Below, piece by piece: positions 1 to 11,349 of a stretch of 53,881 nucleotides of DNA. Source of the stretch: Perkinsus olseni (lineage: Eukaryota; Perkinsozoa; Perkinsida; Perkinsidae); contig JABANP010000370.1 in NCBI GenBank assembly GCA_013115135.1, forward strand, positions 1 to 53,881. The letters are read 5' to 3'. The notes beneath the pieces are model-generated. The model saw nothing but the letters and a program-made list of their open reading frames with translations, searched no databases and had not been told where the DNA came from. A program made the position numbers and the translations under genes. Numbering within the stretch: the first letter of the stretch is position 1; each line of letters starts with the position of its first letter.

Positions 1-1272
1 GAGATGCGCTATTCGGATCACGCGGTGACATCATTCTAAAATTCCACAATCTGAATTGTCAAGCTTCGACGAGAACGGGCTCTCTGCGCACCTTCAAACC
101 TCGACAAGCCTGAACGAATATTCCGGTCTCATACAATAATAGTCGTCTAGAGTCTGTGTGCGGCCCCAAGCCGATCTGGAATCCACAACTGATGTGACGC
201 CACTACAAGCCTCGCCGCGCGAGCTAAGTATCCGGAGCTTCGCGAGCGTGTACCTTTAACTAGATCTCTACGCTCCTTCCCGCATTGACTGAGAGCAACA
301 ACGGAGAAGCAACAGCCGCACAACTGACGCCCAAGAGCGATCGCCCGGAATATCATCATGCTGATCGTCGACAGCGTTACATGGCTTATAGTCGCGACGT
401 CACTCAAGTGCACTTGCCTGATCTTGCATCAGTAGACCAAGATTTGGTTAGGCTACTCGAATGGCGAATAGTGACAATGCCAGTGCCTGGCCAGTTCAAC
501 CGCTTCAAATGTTATCCCTGCTGATTTCTCTCGGTTCGCTTACGCTAGATCCTACTTGGAGCGCAGCACCCGGCCATACAGAAAGGCGGGCCTATCAAGA
601 CAGGCGAGACGCAGCTCGACAGATCGTGCAGAAGGCTCCTATTCGATACTCAACTCGAGCCGGCCGAGGCAGTCAACAAGAGTTGGCAACATGCTTCAAC
701 ATGGTGGTGATGACAGACGAGATATTCGTCATGATGTTTACACTAGTACGAGATCAAATCCGAGAAAGAGCGTAATGCAATTTACGCATCCCCGCAGCCT
801 TCAGACCTGCGGCAAAGGAACTAGACCACATAGGAGCAGCCGTGCGGGACTCACCCTCGCTCGGCAAGGAGCCACTATCGTTCTCCTCGGACATCGATGA
901 TGGTGTCGAGCGGTTAGACGGCGTAACCAGAACGGCAGAAGGACCATCTGCTGCAGGTCGTTGGTAGGCTAGTTGGCGTGCAGCATCCGGCAACTCATCA
1001 AGAGCTTTGACCCGCCACCCTGAGGAGAAGCCTTGACGGAGGCCCTTGCCCCGGAAAGAAGATTCTCACGCCGAGCCTCAATAGGATCTACGCTTAACCG
1101 CGAGAAGAGGTCGGAGGCTCTCACAATACAAAATTGTGAGAGCGCTTTGGGCACCAGCGATGATCGTCGGTCGCTCATTTCACATGCCGATGTTCTCTAG
1201 AACCACAAAACCCGCACGTCCGCGATTCTAATTCAAACAGACAATCCGCGGCTTCGATTCCAACGAGGAATC
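1..1272. other. No supported gene
   Basis: Only short overlapping reading frames occur on both strands, none longer than about 115 codons and none with a recognisable domain or a clean splice chain. I see no RNA gene or obvious repeat here. It may hold the downstream flank of the minus-strand repeat-protein gene that follows. Confidence 0.5.
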
Positions 1273-4200
1273 TTAACGGGTGATCGCCATCGGTTGTTGG
1301 CTCAATTTATGCAGCTCCGCTTCTACCCCTCTCCAGCAGCTACGGCCGCCGTACCCTTGAACCCTCATCTCACCTCCAGGATCCGCACTGTTAGTCACTG
1401 ATGAAGCAGATGGCTTGCCCGAGGCCGTTGGTTGGTCGAACGGGCCCTCTCCACCGCCAACCATCACGCTCTCATTGCGATGTGATCTCATGGTGTCGTT
1501 GATGTGGAAGCCGCCCTCCATCGTGTGACCAGCATGATTCTGCGTGTAGGTGCCGCCGTGGATGCTGAGATCGGCTAGCTGCTGAGCCTTCGACTTCGAA
1601 GTGAGGTCTCGATGCCCGTCGACGAGCTTCACTTCACGAACTCGCCAACCTGAGAGCGCATTTCCCACAGAGCCAGCCTGAGCCTGCCTTACCTCCGGCA
1701 GCCGTGTTCCCAGCGCGATGTGAAGAGGACTCTGCTCGCTGGGAGTGTGTCGAGTTGAGGAACGATCCTCCCTCTTCCACACTGCCCGCCCTGTGCTGTG
1801 TCGTCGTACCACCGCCGAGTTGGACGTTCTGCTGCGTCGGAGCAGTCGCCACAACAGTACCATCATCTCCGGCAAAGTCAAGAGTGCCTGTCGTCTTATC
1901 TGAGGAACAGAGCTCGATCTGCTAGGACCACGCAACGCGTCAATTCTCAGCTCACCCTCCTCCGCCTCGACGATCCCAGCATGCTCGCTGAACTGGAGCG
2001 GTGGTGAGGGCCGATCCACGTCTGCTTCTGCCACCTCCCCTTCTTCTTCCTCAGTGGCCACATCAGTGGATTCTGGAACGCGCAAGTAATCGCCGAAGCA
2101 GCCCAGGGGAGGCACGTACCGTGTGGTCTGACGTTTCCAACGTCCTCCTCGAAGGTCGTGTCTGAGTCGCATAGCCTACCAGCCCACTTCGCCAGAGAGC
2201 CAGCCTCACCAGGCGCCTCCTCCTCTGGGTGATGGAATCGTGTCGATTCAGTCTTATTAGTGGTGCGATGGTCCCGAATCTCATGACCGCCCTCCTCGAC
2301 CCTATGCCCGCCTGAAACCATCATCAACTACCTCGTGCAAGGCTTCGCTGCCCACCTTCCGTCACGTAAGTGCCGCCACCCAGTCGGACCCCTTCACCTG
2401 ACACCAACACCACAAGACACGTCGGACGACAATATCGATAATCCTACCTTCAGGCTCTACCTCTCCGTCGTCCTCGCCGAACTTAACGCGGGGTCCGCTG
2501 GTCTCGGGAGCTACAATGATGGCACTGCTACCGTTGCAGAGGCCCTAAGGATCCTGATATCACCTCCAGCTTCCTCAACTTCGCCATCGGACTCTCCGAA
2601 GAGCACGCCCGCCGTCGTAGTGGTGCTCGGAGCGACGGTCGTGGTGGGCGACGGGGCAGCAGTGGTGCTGCTGACAGCCACGTTCGATCTCGACTCGGCA
2701 ACGCTCTCAGCCTCGCCCTCCTCCATGCCGAAGCGTAATGGTGCCGCGGTTTTCTCGGGAGCTAAAGCCACCACTTACTCAAGAGAACCGCTCGTCCGTC
2801 AACTCACGTGAGGTCGTAACAGCACCGGACGCTTCCCCGAAGTGGACACCAACTGGCGCTTCCGTTGTCGTCGCTAAGGGAGAGGTTGATCCGAGAGCGT
2901 GTCCAAGGTCGAAGCACGACTCACTCGTAGCTGCAGTAGTTGTCGAAGTTGTGGTAGTCGTCGGTGCAGGAGGAGCGGTGGTAGTCGGGGCAGCGGTACT
3001 GCTGACTGCGTTGTTCGATTTCGACTCGACAAAGTGCTGAGCTTCACCCTCCTCCATACCGAAGGTGAGCCGCCCTTCACTCTCTTCAGGTGCTGAACGA
3101 ACGGCGATTCGACGAAAAGTTGGTATGAGACTTGGGCGAGGGAACTCACGTGAGTTTGTAATAACACCGGCAGACTCTCCGAAGTCGATGCCTGCAAGGG
3201 TCGTGGGAGCGGCTGAAATACGACCGAATGCCCAGGGAGCTACGGTAGACTCGAGAGGACACTTACGGGAGGTCGTAGGAATCGGCGCTTGACTGCTCTC
3301 CTTCTCTTCCGCGACTAAGAAGTGAATACTGGTCCACAGGAGTCCATCCCCACCCAGCAGCGAACTGCCCTCAATGAACCACCAGTTCGGTACAACTAGA
3401 GGAACCTCCTGCCGCTACGAAGCCTTCGAGAACGGCACACCTATCAGCTGCTTGACATGAAGGTGCGGCCGCTATACAGGCTTTACTGCGGTTGTATAAT
3501 ATGGCCGAGGCACGGGAAGTACGGACTTCCACTTCCACGGGGATTTCTCATCTATCGACCCCTCGCCGAGGGTGTGGCCATTCCAATGGAGCAGCCCCCT
3601 TCTTACCCTCCTCTCCTTCATGCTTGTCGAAAGTCAAAGACGGACTACTGGGGGCTGGCGTGGTCGGTGGAGGAGTCGTCGCTGAACACGGAAAAGCTCA
3701 TCGCCACCGAGGAGGAGAGACGAAGACCCACTCGCAGAGACTGTTGTTGTTGTAGTGGTTGTGGTCTCTCGTCGTTTGATAGTCTCGCCGCTGTCCGCCA
3801 CCTCACTGTCGCCACTCAAGCTGTCCGACTGACCTGCACAGCGACGAGTGACTATCCCCGTCCACGGCAGCACAGCAGACCTCCTCCTTTGCCGCTGCCT
3901 CCACCTCCTCCAACCTCCACTTTGGAGTCCTCTAAAGGCAAGGACAAGCTAGAATGACGAGGGCACCCCTCACTACTACTCACCTTTCCTAGCAGCCTCG
4001 CCGTCCTCCTCCCCAAAGCAACACTCGGACGGGTCCCTCGGTCGTCTCTGAGATCGCTACCACACTCGCCAATGCACACAGCTGTCCGACCTCACCCTCG
4101 ACCTCCCCATCCGACTCGCCAAATGTGATTCCCTGCGTTGTGGTACGCGGGGATTCGGTGGTCGATCGAGGCGTAGTCGTGGTTGTAGTGGTAGTGGTGG

Positions 4201-6381
4201 TAGTTGTGCTCGGCCTTACCTCCACCAGCTCGGACTCGGCGACCTCCTCAGCGCTGCCTTCTTCCGATCCAAAAGCGAGACCGTTCGAGGGAGCTGAAGC
4301 ACCACTGCCGGTTTTGAGCCCGACTGCGTCATCGAAGTCGAAAATGCCAGCTCCTGACGCACGTCACTACTTACCCGAGGTAGTCGTCACTTCTCCTTGA
4401 TGCTCGCCAAAGGTGATGATATTTTCGGACGCCGTTGGTGTCGTCGTAGTAGAAGTGGTGGTGGAAGCTGCCAAAGAGCCCTCACCGACACAGTCCAATT
4501 CCGTCCGCCCTACTTGTGTTCTTCACGGCGGTAGTAGTGGTGGTCGGGGACGGCGGCGTCGTAACCTCATTCGACTGCTGCTTCTGCTGGGTATCGACAG
4601 CCTCTCCCTCCTCCACGCCGAAGCTGAGGCGGGATCCTTCTTCTGAGGACAACGCCGTCAGGAACAGGTTGCGATCGGGTCGGCTCATCACCCCTAGGCT
4701 CCACGTGCCCATCATCCTCGCCGAAGACGAGGCCGGCTGTGGTCGTAGCGGGGCTTGGACGTTCTAACGGCAATTTCGTGGCGCAGTGAAGCTTTTCGGC
4801 CAACCTACGCGTTGTGGTGGTTGTCGATGCCATTGTAGAGGTCGTTGGCCGGGCGGGAGTAGAGACTTCCTCGGGCAGCTTCCCCGTGGTTGCTGAGGAC
4901 CAACGCCTGACAGCGGCCTACGCAGCACCGACGCCCTACCTTCGAATATCTCCTCATCCTCCTTCTCCTCGACGATCCCTTCGTCCTCAGAGAAGTTCGG
5001 GTTCACTGCGTTGCTATTGCGACTAATGGGGACCTCCTCGATATCCTCGTCGCCCTCCTCCTCTGTACAGACGTGACTTCAATGCTGTCCCCTTCAGAAG
5101 GTACCAACCCACCTGGCAAGCCGTGGTCCTGCTTGTCCTCTCCCACGGTTTTTTTCTCCTGACATAAAGAAAATAATAGAAAGAATCAACGACACAGAGG
5201 GGCCTACGAAAATGAAGACAAGGAAGCATCTCATCGCCCTCCGGTCCTTGAATCGAAACTCGACGATATTGCCGTCCTTGAGAATCGCCGTGAGGAGAAG
5301 GTCGGAAGGGGCCGGGCCGAAGTATAGGGTGCTTAGGATGATATCCAGCTTGTAGGGGGCGTCCGCATGCTCGTCACTGATGGGGATAGGGGCACCCGAA
5401 CGGCTGTCATACACTCGAATGCTCTGGGGGTCGCCTGCGGACGGGGAGTTCCACGACCAGCTCAGACGGAGCCCATCCTACTGTGACAGGCGGGCTTGTT
5501 GACACCAGTGGTGGAGTTGTCGGGGATCACCACTGGCTGGAATGTCTCTTGACTCGAGTCTGGAGGAAGGATGAGCTGGTCTCGTGGGGCAGGGGACTTT
5601 ACGACTCACTCAAGCGCTCTTCGACATCGCCCTCTTCCTCCTCGAAGTTGACACCACTAGGCGCAGTGGTCGTAGTGGTAGGCGCAGCTGCTAAACGATG
5701 GAGCATCTCTGCAGGTTGCGAGGCGTCAGAACTTACTAGTCGTAGTAGAGGCCGCCTCCTGCTGGCCGGACTGGTGCTCGCTCTGGCCTGAGGAGAGCGG
5801 TGGTGTCCAAGCCGGCCCGAGCCCTTACTTGATGTCTCTTCCTTGACGCCCTCCTCGCTGCCAAAACTAAGCACGGCGCTGCCTCTCCTCGGGGCTCTGG
5901 TCGGCGGCTTGAGGGTAGTGGATATCGGGACTGGAAGAACACAGGGATCGACAGTGTCCCGACGGCAGTGCCAACCGACTCGGAGTGGTCACGTCGCCGC
6001 CCTCCTCCTCGAAAAGCAACCCTGGTGTGGTGGTCACCGCCACTGAGAATGAGAAGCTCAGCAGTCACCGTTGGCGAGCTGATGGCTAACCTGTCTCCTG
6101 CTGCTGTCGGCCTGTCCCTTGGCCGTGGTAGTGCACACTCGAGGAGCCTGGCAAGAGGAGCAATTTCGTGGCGCAGTGACGATAGACGAGTTCCTGATCT
6201 CACTGGTCCGTTCGATCTCGCCAGACTCTCTGCCGAAGCTAAGACTTCCTCGTCTTGCATAGGTCACTGATGCCACTAAAGATACTTTTACGATTGCTCG
6301 GAGGCAGCACGGTGTTGAAACCATGGCTGTCAACGGAATGAAGGGGCCTGTAGGGATCCAACTATTACGTCCATTGACCAA
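1273..6381 (-). CDS. Acidic/threonine-run repeat protein, multi-exon, function unknown
   Basis: On the minus strand many short open stretches carry the same two-part module: an acidic motif of the form F-G-x-E-E/D-G-E-V/A-E, then a threonine-rich linker (runs of up to 12 Thr, often with Ala-Pro), then a second acidic motif of the form F-G-E-S-D-G-E-V-E. About fifteen copies of the acidic motif can be read between about 2,570 and 6,243. The pieces sit in different frames, as expected for exons separated by small introns. An exon at about 5,160-5,470 instead encodes a beta-rich stretch (IRVYDSRSGAPIPIS, then LTAILKDGNIVEFRFKD). The last open frame (1,273-2,172, up to 299 codons) includes LQFSEHAGIVEAEEGE, a degenerate form of the motif. 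Thr runs next to Pro suggest O-glycosylated, mucin-like surface or secreted protein, but I found no sure signal peptide. Start, end and exon borders are approximate; the span could hold more than one gene. No known family is recognised. Confidence 0.55.
2570..6243 (-). repeat. Diverged coding repeats: acidic FGxEEGEVE motif plus Thr linker
   Basis: Copies of the acidic motif are encoded near 2570-2609, 2713-2735, 2838-2850, 3043-3064, 3176-3190, 4098-4133, 4247-4282, 4389-4419, 4599-4629, 4699-4734, 4960-4995, 5623-5656, 5840-5875, 5994-6022 and 6208-6243 (all minus). Thr-coding runs appear as GTGGTAGTCGT-like strings on the plus strand, for example 4160-4212. A 19-base string, CAATTTCGTGGCGCAGTGA, is identical at 4771-4789 and 6161-6179, showing that larger blocks were duplicated too. 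Confidence 0.75.
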
Positions 6382-7079
6382 CGGAACAACACTCGGCGGG
6401 AGGAAAGGACGATACTGTCATTCCAATACCACACCAAAGGCAAATCTCGGTGAGCGTTTTCGATGCATCGTCGAGAGGAAGTGACGGCAGAACAGGTTTG
6501 GGTGATGCCGCGACAGCTCTGAGGACAGACTCCGGCGTGGAGGAGTTCTCGGGCTGATACTCGCTACATCAAGTCAACATCGTCTGCCCGTAGTGCCTCG
6601 CTAACGTGAGAGGAGCCCTTCCGACCGGAACGCTCGAACGGTCGCGACGGACACTGTCAAGGCGCGAGGTTTGGCACAGCATGATGGGGACTCGACTGGG
6701 AGTGGAAGTGGAGGGTTGTGCTGGGGTTATGAGTGTAGACTGCGATGTAGGGTGTAGAGGGAGAGTACACGGCAACGCAACTGGTCACCACCCAAGGGTC
6801 TCGAGAAAATGCGCGGAAGGCTGACGTTAAGGAATGGTAAGGAGAGCCGAGAACGCAAGTCTCGTGTAAGAATGGTAAAGTGGTAAAGTCGTCGTCGTCG
6901 TTTCATAGGATTCCTGAGAGTTCCTGAAAGGTGGCATCGACGACAGTACGACAGTCTACGGAGTAGCGGCACAGTACGACGCATCAGCACTTCGGGGTGC
7001 TAACTAGTGCATGCTCAGCGGCACCACCCGCCGTCGCGCGATTTGCCAATAGTCGGTACTCTGCGCTGATTGCCCCTGC
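6382..7079. other. No supported gene
   Basis: Short frames only. This stretch separates the minus-strand repeat-protein gene from the plus-strand gene starting at 7080, so it probably holds both upstream regions. A small GTCGTCGTCGT string lies at about 6,889-6,900. I identify no promoter element. Confidence 0.4.
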
Positions 7080-7736
7080 ATGACAGTCCTCACTACAGTA
7101 CAGCGGGACACCTTCGTGAAGTTCAAAGAGCTCTACCCCACCCGGGGCCTACCGCTGGCGAAGCGGCTTTACCCTAAGGAGTTCGCAGAGGTCACCAGCC
7201 ACGACTGGAGTCGCCTTGTGCATGAGCTTGGGTACAGTCGGAGCGGCGACAAGAGGGTTAAGACCTCAGCGGTGGGTTACCGCTGCCATCACGATGCCAG
7301 CTAGTGACCTTCTTCAGGGGCCAAGACGCGGTAGTCGAGTAGTGGTGACTGGTGACACCACTCCGACCAGTGCCGATGACCATCGTCGCCGGAGCTCCGC
7401 AAGTAAATCCAGCGCCAGAGTAGAGAGTGACGAGGCAACTTTCTCAGGTGAACCTGCTTCGCTACCGGATGGTGTCCGTGACGGTCAAGCTCCGACCAAA
7501 GATCCCACCGAGGGCTCCGACAGCCCCTCCAATTCCCAACGTAGGGTTGGTTCGAAAGCACGGCCGAAGCGTTAGGCCGTGGAATGGCCGTTTTTCTCTT
7601 TACCGCAGCCACACCCTATATGAAGTTCCTAGCCGTACGGTATCGCGAGCTGAAGGAGCAAGGGGCACTCAAGCTCATCACACCGCGCGACATCACCGCC
7701 ACCATCCTGTGCGAGTGGGAAGCCATGACGGAGTAG
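7080..7736 (+). CDS. Small HMG-box-like protein, three exons
   Basis: Exons 7080-7256, 7318-7570 and 7609-7736 join in phase through GT-AG introns of 61 and 38 bases and give 185 residues ending at TAG. The first exon encodes a basic helical segment (KFKELYPTRGLPLAKRLYP). The middle is polar and low in complexity. The last exon begins just after an ARPKP junction and reads PTPYMKFLAVRYRELKEQG, then ITPRDITATILCEWEAMTE. This matches the first two helices of an HMG-box (basic-Pro start, Tyr/Met-x-Phe, Arg-x-x-x-Lys, then a W-x-x-M/L segment), a minor-groove DNA-binding fold of chromatin proteins. The third helix is missing or lies in a further exon: coding-like sequence resumes at about 7749. 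HMG assignment is from motif shape only. No close neighbour shares its role. Confidence 0.5.
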
Positions 7737-7748
7737 GGTGCTCTGGTA

Positions 7749-7982
7749 GAGCCTTCGAGGAGGATCATCCTCGTTCAGAGACCAGCGGATAGCCTACGGG
7801 GCCTCTGAGCCTGTCCAGGTAAAGGCGGAGGCCCCAAGTGGTGATGCTGTTGCCGAGGATGAGGAATGCGCAGAAGCGGAGGTTGTGTTTGTCGAAGGGG
7901 GCCCTCCTCCAGGTGGCGGCATTCCAGTCGACTCAACTAGGGATTGTATCATTCGTGCGGAGCTTTGCTCCGATGAAGAATA
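7749..7982 (+). CDS. Probable extra 3' exon(s), acidic tail
   Basis: An open stretch following a TAG that could be an acceptor (CTCTGGTAG) reads through ASEPVQVKAEAPSGDAVAED and ends SDEE at TAG 7980-7982. Composition is acidic and coding-like, typical of tails on HMG proteins. It may be the real C-terminus of the gene at 7080-7736 if that gene is spliced differently at its end; no clean donor was found, so the link is a guess. Confidence 0.3.
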
Positions 7983-9029
7983 GCCTGCCAATGCACATCA
8001 TTAGCCTTGCGTGAAGTTTCATCACCTCACGGCTCGCTCTGAGAATTGGTGGGGATGCGGTACGGCACAAGAGAGTTCCGTAACTCTCATCTCCTCGTAA
8101 TAGGTGGATCCCTCGCCTGGCCTTGCTCAAGGACAGTATATGCTACCACTCCATTTCCAATTCATATTCGAATCTGTATACCTGGCCGGTGAAAGGATAG
8201 TTGTTTTATTGCTCCCCTCTTGGCAATGCCGATGGCAGCACCCTCCCTGGACCATCTGGCACGACTTGACATCGCTCATCTAGTGTCACCATCGGTCACC
8301 ATAAAGTCCACGAAGGCCCACTTCCCTGACGTCCGAGAGAGGGCCACTGTGCGCCTGCTTGCCACAGCAGGTAGGGTCATCGCACTCAGCGCCCCCTTCA
8401 TCCGCTTCACAGGCCGAAGTCTGTCCCATAGAGTGCTGGAGCGAGAGCTCAGCCTGCAGCAAGAGCCTTATCCCTCGATAGCTAAATTCCGGTACATCCA
8501 CCGCACCCTCAGCCACATGAGTGTAGGCCGTCCGATCCCTCGCTGCGGTCTTGTCTGCATCACAGTCGACTGTGTGTTGGACCATCGACTCCTCAGTAGT
8601 CTAGAACCTAAGCAAACATGGCGAGGGCTGATTTAAAAAGCACTGTTGGCGTATTAGTGTCGATCAGCGCGATGTCTCTTAGAGTATCATACTTGAATTT
8701 CAGTTGGCTCTTATTCACGCATTGTAAGTCGCGCACCTCTTACGCTAATAATTTGTGGACGAGTTCCTAATTATTAACATGCCCTTGTGTCTTGTCGAGC
8801 CCTTTGAAGTCTGGAAATTACCATCTCCAACTACCCTGATATAGCTGGTCCGATGACAGCCTTCACGGTGTCAGATCAGCTGGTTCGTAACAAAGGTGAT
8901 GAGGATCGGGGTTGCCTTGCAGGGAACCAGCTGCAGGAGGAAAGCTGTAAGTGCTGATCACTGAGGATGGATAGGGATCCCTCATCCGTCCGATTGAAAA
9001 CGAATGGTCATCATGTCCCACTCAGCTAG
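7983..9029. other. No supported gene
   Basis: A 138-codon plus frame (8220-8636) and a 99-codon minus frame overlap here; neither has recognisable motifs or splice support. The stretch from 8,640 to 8,830 is more AT-rich than its surroundings and looks intergenic. Confidence 0.35.
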
Positions 9030-11267
9030 GTGATGTTCTTCGCCTTCGTGGGTTGGGCGGCGCCATGCCTGATGCAGGGCTATCATCACCACGCCTGGCT
9101 GCTCAGCCTCCTGCAACGTAGCCATCTCTTACAGCCTCGGAAGATACCGACTGTGGGAGCAGGTGTAGCCGAAGAGAGTACTAGCGTGAATGAGACGCTA
9201 GTCGAAGAGCTAGCTGCTGAGTTTGAGGTGGACCTGGAGGAGGACTCCGAGCTCCGGGATGTCCTTTATGAATGTTTAAGATTTGAAGGAGAGGAGGGGA
9301 GAGCGGCTGAGGTGACGCGTGGGGGCTTCCATGTGCACTGTTCTAATAAAAGTCTAGAGTCGAATTGATCGGACTAGAGATGTGATGACAAGCGGCGTAG
9401 GGGGCACAAAGAACTGAGGGGCGAGAGCTTTGGAGCCTCTTCAAGGAGTTGTGTGACGGTACAGCGCACATGCGATGGGAGGAGGGCGAATTATGGTATA
9501 ACGATTAGAGTATTGGGCGACTTTGGAGATGCGCGGAAGCGAGGAATATTATTGAGTCGGATGCCTTCGATGACTCAGGGCGAAGGGCTGAGGATTCTGA
9601 CAGATGGCTACACGGACCTCCTGCAGAGACTGGACCCGCAGGAGAGTCTCGTGGTTACCAAGAACCCTGAGTGACGCTCTGCTGCTGCTGCTGCTGTTAA
9701 TGTCGCACCGACACTCTGGGGCTCCTCAGTTCGGCCCTTCCCACAGAGTGGATCGATCTCTACGCCGAGGCTTACCTCAAGTTGGAGCCTTTGGTCCGGG
9801 CAGGGCGTTATCCCTGCTCGCCTCGAGGAGCCTTCCTCAGGGCCATCGCCGCCGTGGCACCATCGAGGCCAGGTACAGCCGCCGATCTGTCCTCAGCTAT
9901 GCCGGCTGCAGGCTTGGACGTGCTCAGATATCATCGTCACCCGCATACGTCGGGTACATCTGCTGTACTCACTGGCCACACTAGAGGCCACACGCAGACT
10001 CGACACCCGTATTGAGGGCATCGATGAACCGACTGGCGAGGACAGCGTTGAAGCTCCGTCGGCGGTCGCCCTCGAAGACAACCCAGTCCCGTCCGCCTCC
10101 TCGCCGCGGAGTGCGGTCGAGGAAGTCCACTCGGCCACAAGTCTCACCCGCCCTACTTCGGTGTCTTCCCTCTTGTCATCCTCCAGCTCGGAGTCGGTCG
10201 ATGACCTGCCTGAGGAGGCACCGAGCGTGGCGGAGGTCAGCTCGCTGAACTACTCCGCGACAGAACACGGGTCACCTCGACTGAGATGGGGTGTCCCGGC
10301 GGAAGATGAGCGGTTCGATGAACCTGCTGGGGATGTTGAACGATGCCATGGGGGTGGTTCGGCCGAAGGGAGACGGCCTAGCAAGACTCGAGGGCACTTT
10401 CGCCCCCGAGTCCTTGTCCCGCCGGTGCGCCCTTACCCGGTGAGTGAAGAGGAAGCAAAGTGCGACGGCGGCCTGCAGGCGATGCCCTCAATGGAAGCTC
10501 CTCCGTCGGAGGCTTCTGCCGATGCACCGGTAGAGCCTCCCATTGTGAAAGATCCGGACGAAATTGTCGACATCGAGCATCGCTCCGCTCTACCAAGTAC
10601 CACTAAATCATGCGACCCGCCAGTGGAGCCCAGCTCGATCGTCGAAGATAGTGCCCGTAGCAGCAGGGGTCGCAGACGCCCCGTGAACGGTATTAACATG
10701 CGCTTCGGATTCTCCTCGGTGAGGGAGCTCGAGGATGCCCTCGTGGCCAAGCGGAAGTCGCTCGGGTTGGATGACAGCGATGCTGGTGTCCGCATTGAGG
10801 CCAAGGTGGCCGAATCCAGATCCAAGGTCGACCCTGGTCGAACACAGTTTATGTCGGAGCTGCGGGCGAAGGTCGCCCAGATGCAGCAGCGGATGGACGC
10901 CTTGAGGTCCTCGCCCGCAGGGGTGGATCCTGGCACGAGCTGTCTCGAGGAGACCGTTGCGAGGTCGTTGGTGTGGGATGGTGTGGACCCGGTCGAGGCA
11001 CGGATGTTGGCCCGCAAGGTTGACAAGGCCAGGGTCAGTCGAGTCCTCGAACGCCTGGCGACCCATTCGAGTACCCTTACCGGAGCGAAGGGAGAGGTCC
11101 AGAAGTTGCAGAAGCTTGCCTCCCGACAACAGCTCGAACGTAGGGCAGCTAGCTCTGTTCAGGAGCAGGATAGGATCAGCGATATGTGCATTACACGGTG
11201 CTTTCCTCCTCAGGTGATCTGCAAGGGAGAACCGATACCGTCGTTGGCAGGGGGCAAAACTAATTAG
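9030..11267 (+). CDS. Hypothetical protein, acidic N-terminus, Ser-rich middle, helical C-terminus
   Basis: Coding-like plus-strand blocks: 9,140-9,330 (acidic, LVEELAAEFEVDLEEDSELR), 9,500-9,640 (LRILTDGYTDLLQRLDPQE), about 9,747-9,872 (WIDLYAEAYLKLEPLVRAG) and 9,928-11,267. The intron 9873-9927 (55 bases, CCAG/GTACAG to GCTCAG/AT) is well supported: it joins SRP to DIIVTRIRRVHLLYS in phase. The long last block has a serine run (10,176-10,200), acidic and proline-rich spacers, then helices such as SELRAKVAQMQQ and KGEVQKLQKLASRQQLERR that could form coiled coils. It ends at TAG 11265-11267, 82 bases before the phosphatase start. No family recognised; a scaffold or regulatory protein is possible. 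The 5' exons and true ATG are uncertain, and the first block could belong to a separate gene. Confidence 0.5.
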
Positions 11268-11349
11268 CATGCATACTCTACAACTGTCTCTCCCTTCGCC
11301 GGGCTGCTGCGTTGTAGTTCTCTCGAGGGGGTGACCGTCTCCCTAGTCC

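Noticed and set aside
3457..3957. 166-codon plus-strand frame with Pro and Cys runs
   Set aside because: It is the complement of threonine-run exons on the minus strand; its low-complexity runs are mirror images of those.
8220..8636. 138-codon plus frame as a gene
   Set aside because: Ordinary composition, no motif, and an overlapping minus frame of similar quality.
9117..9130. Spliced-leader-like string (CGTAGCCATCT)
   Set aside because: Only the middle part resembles a dinoflagellate/Perkinsus spliced leader; the rest of the 22-base leader is absent.
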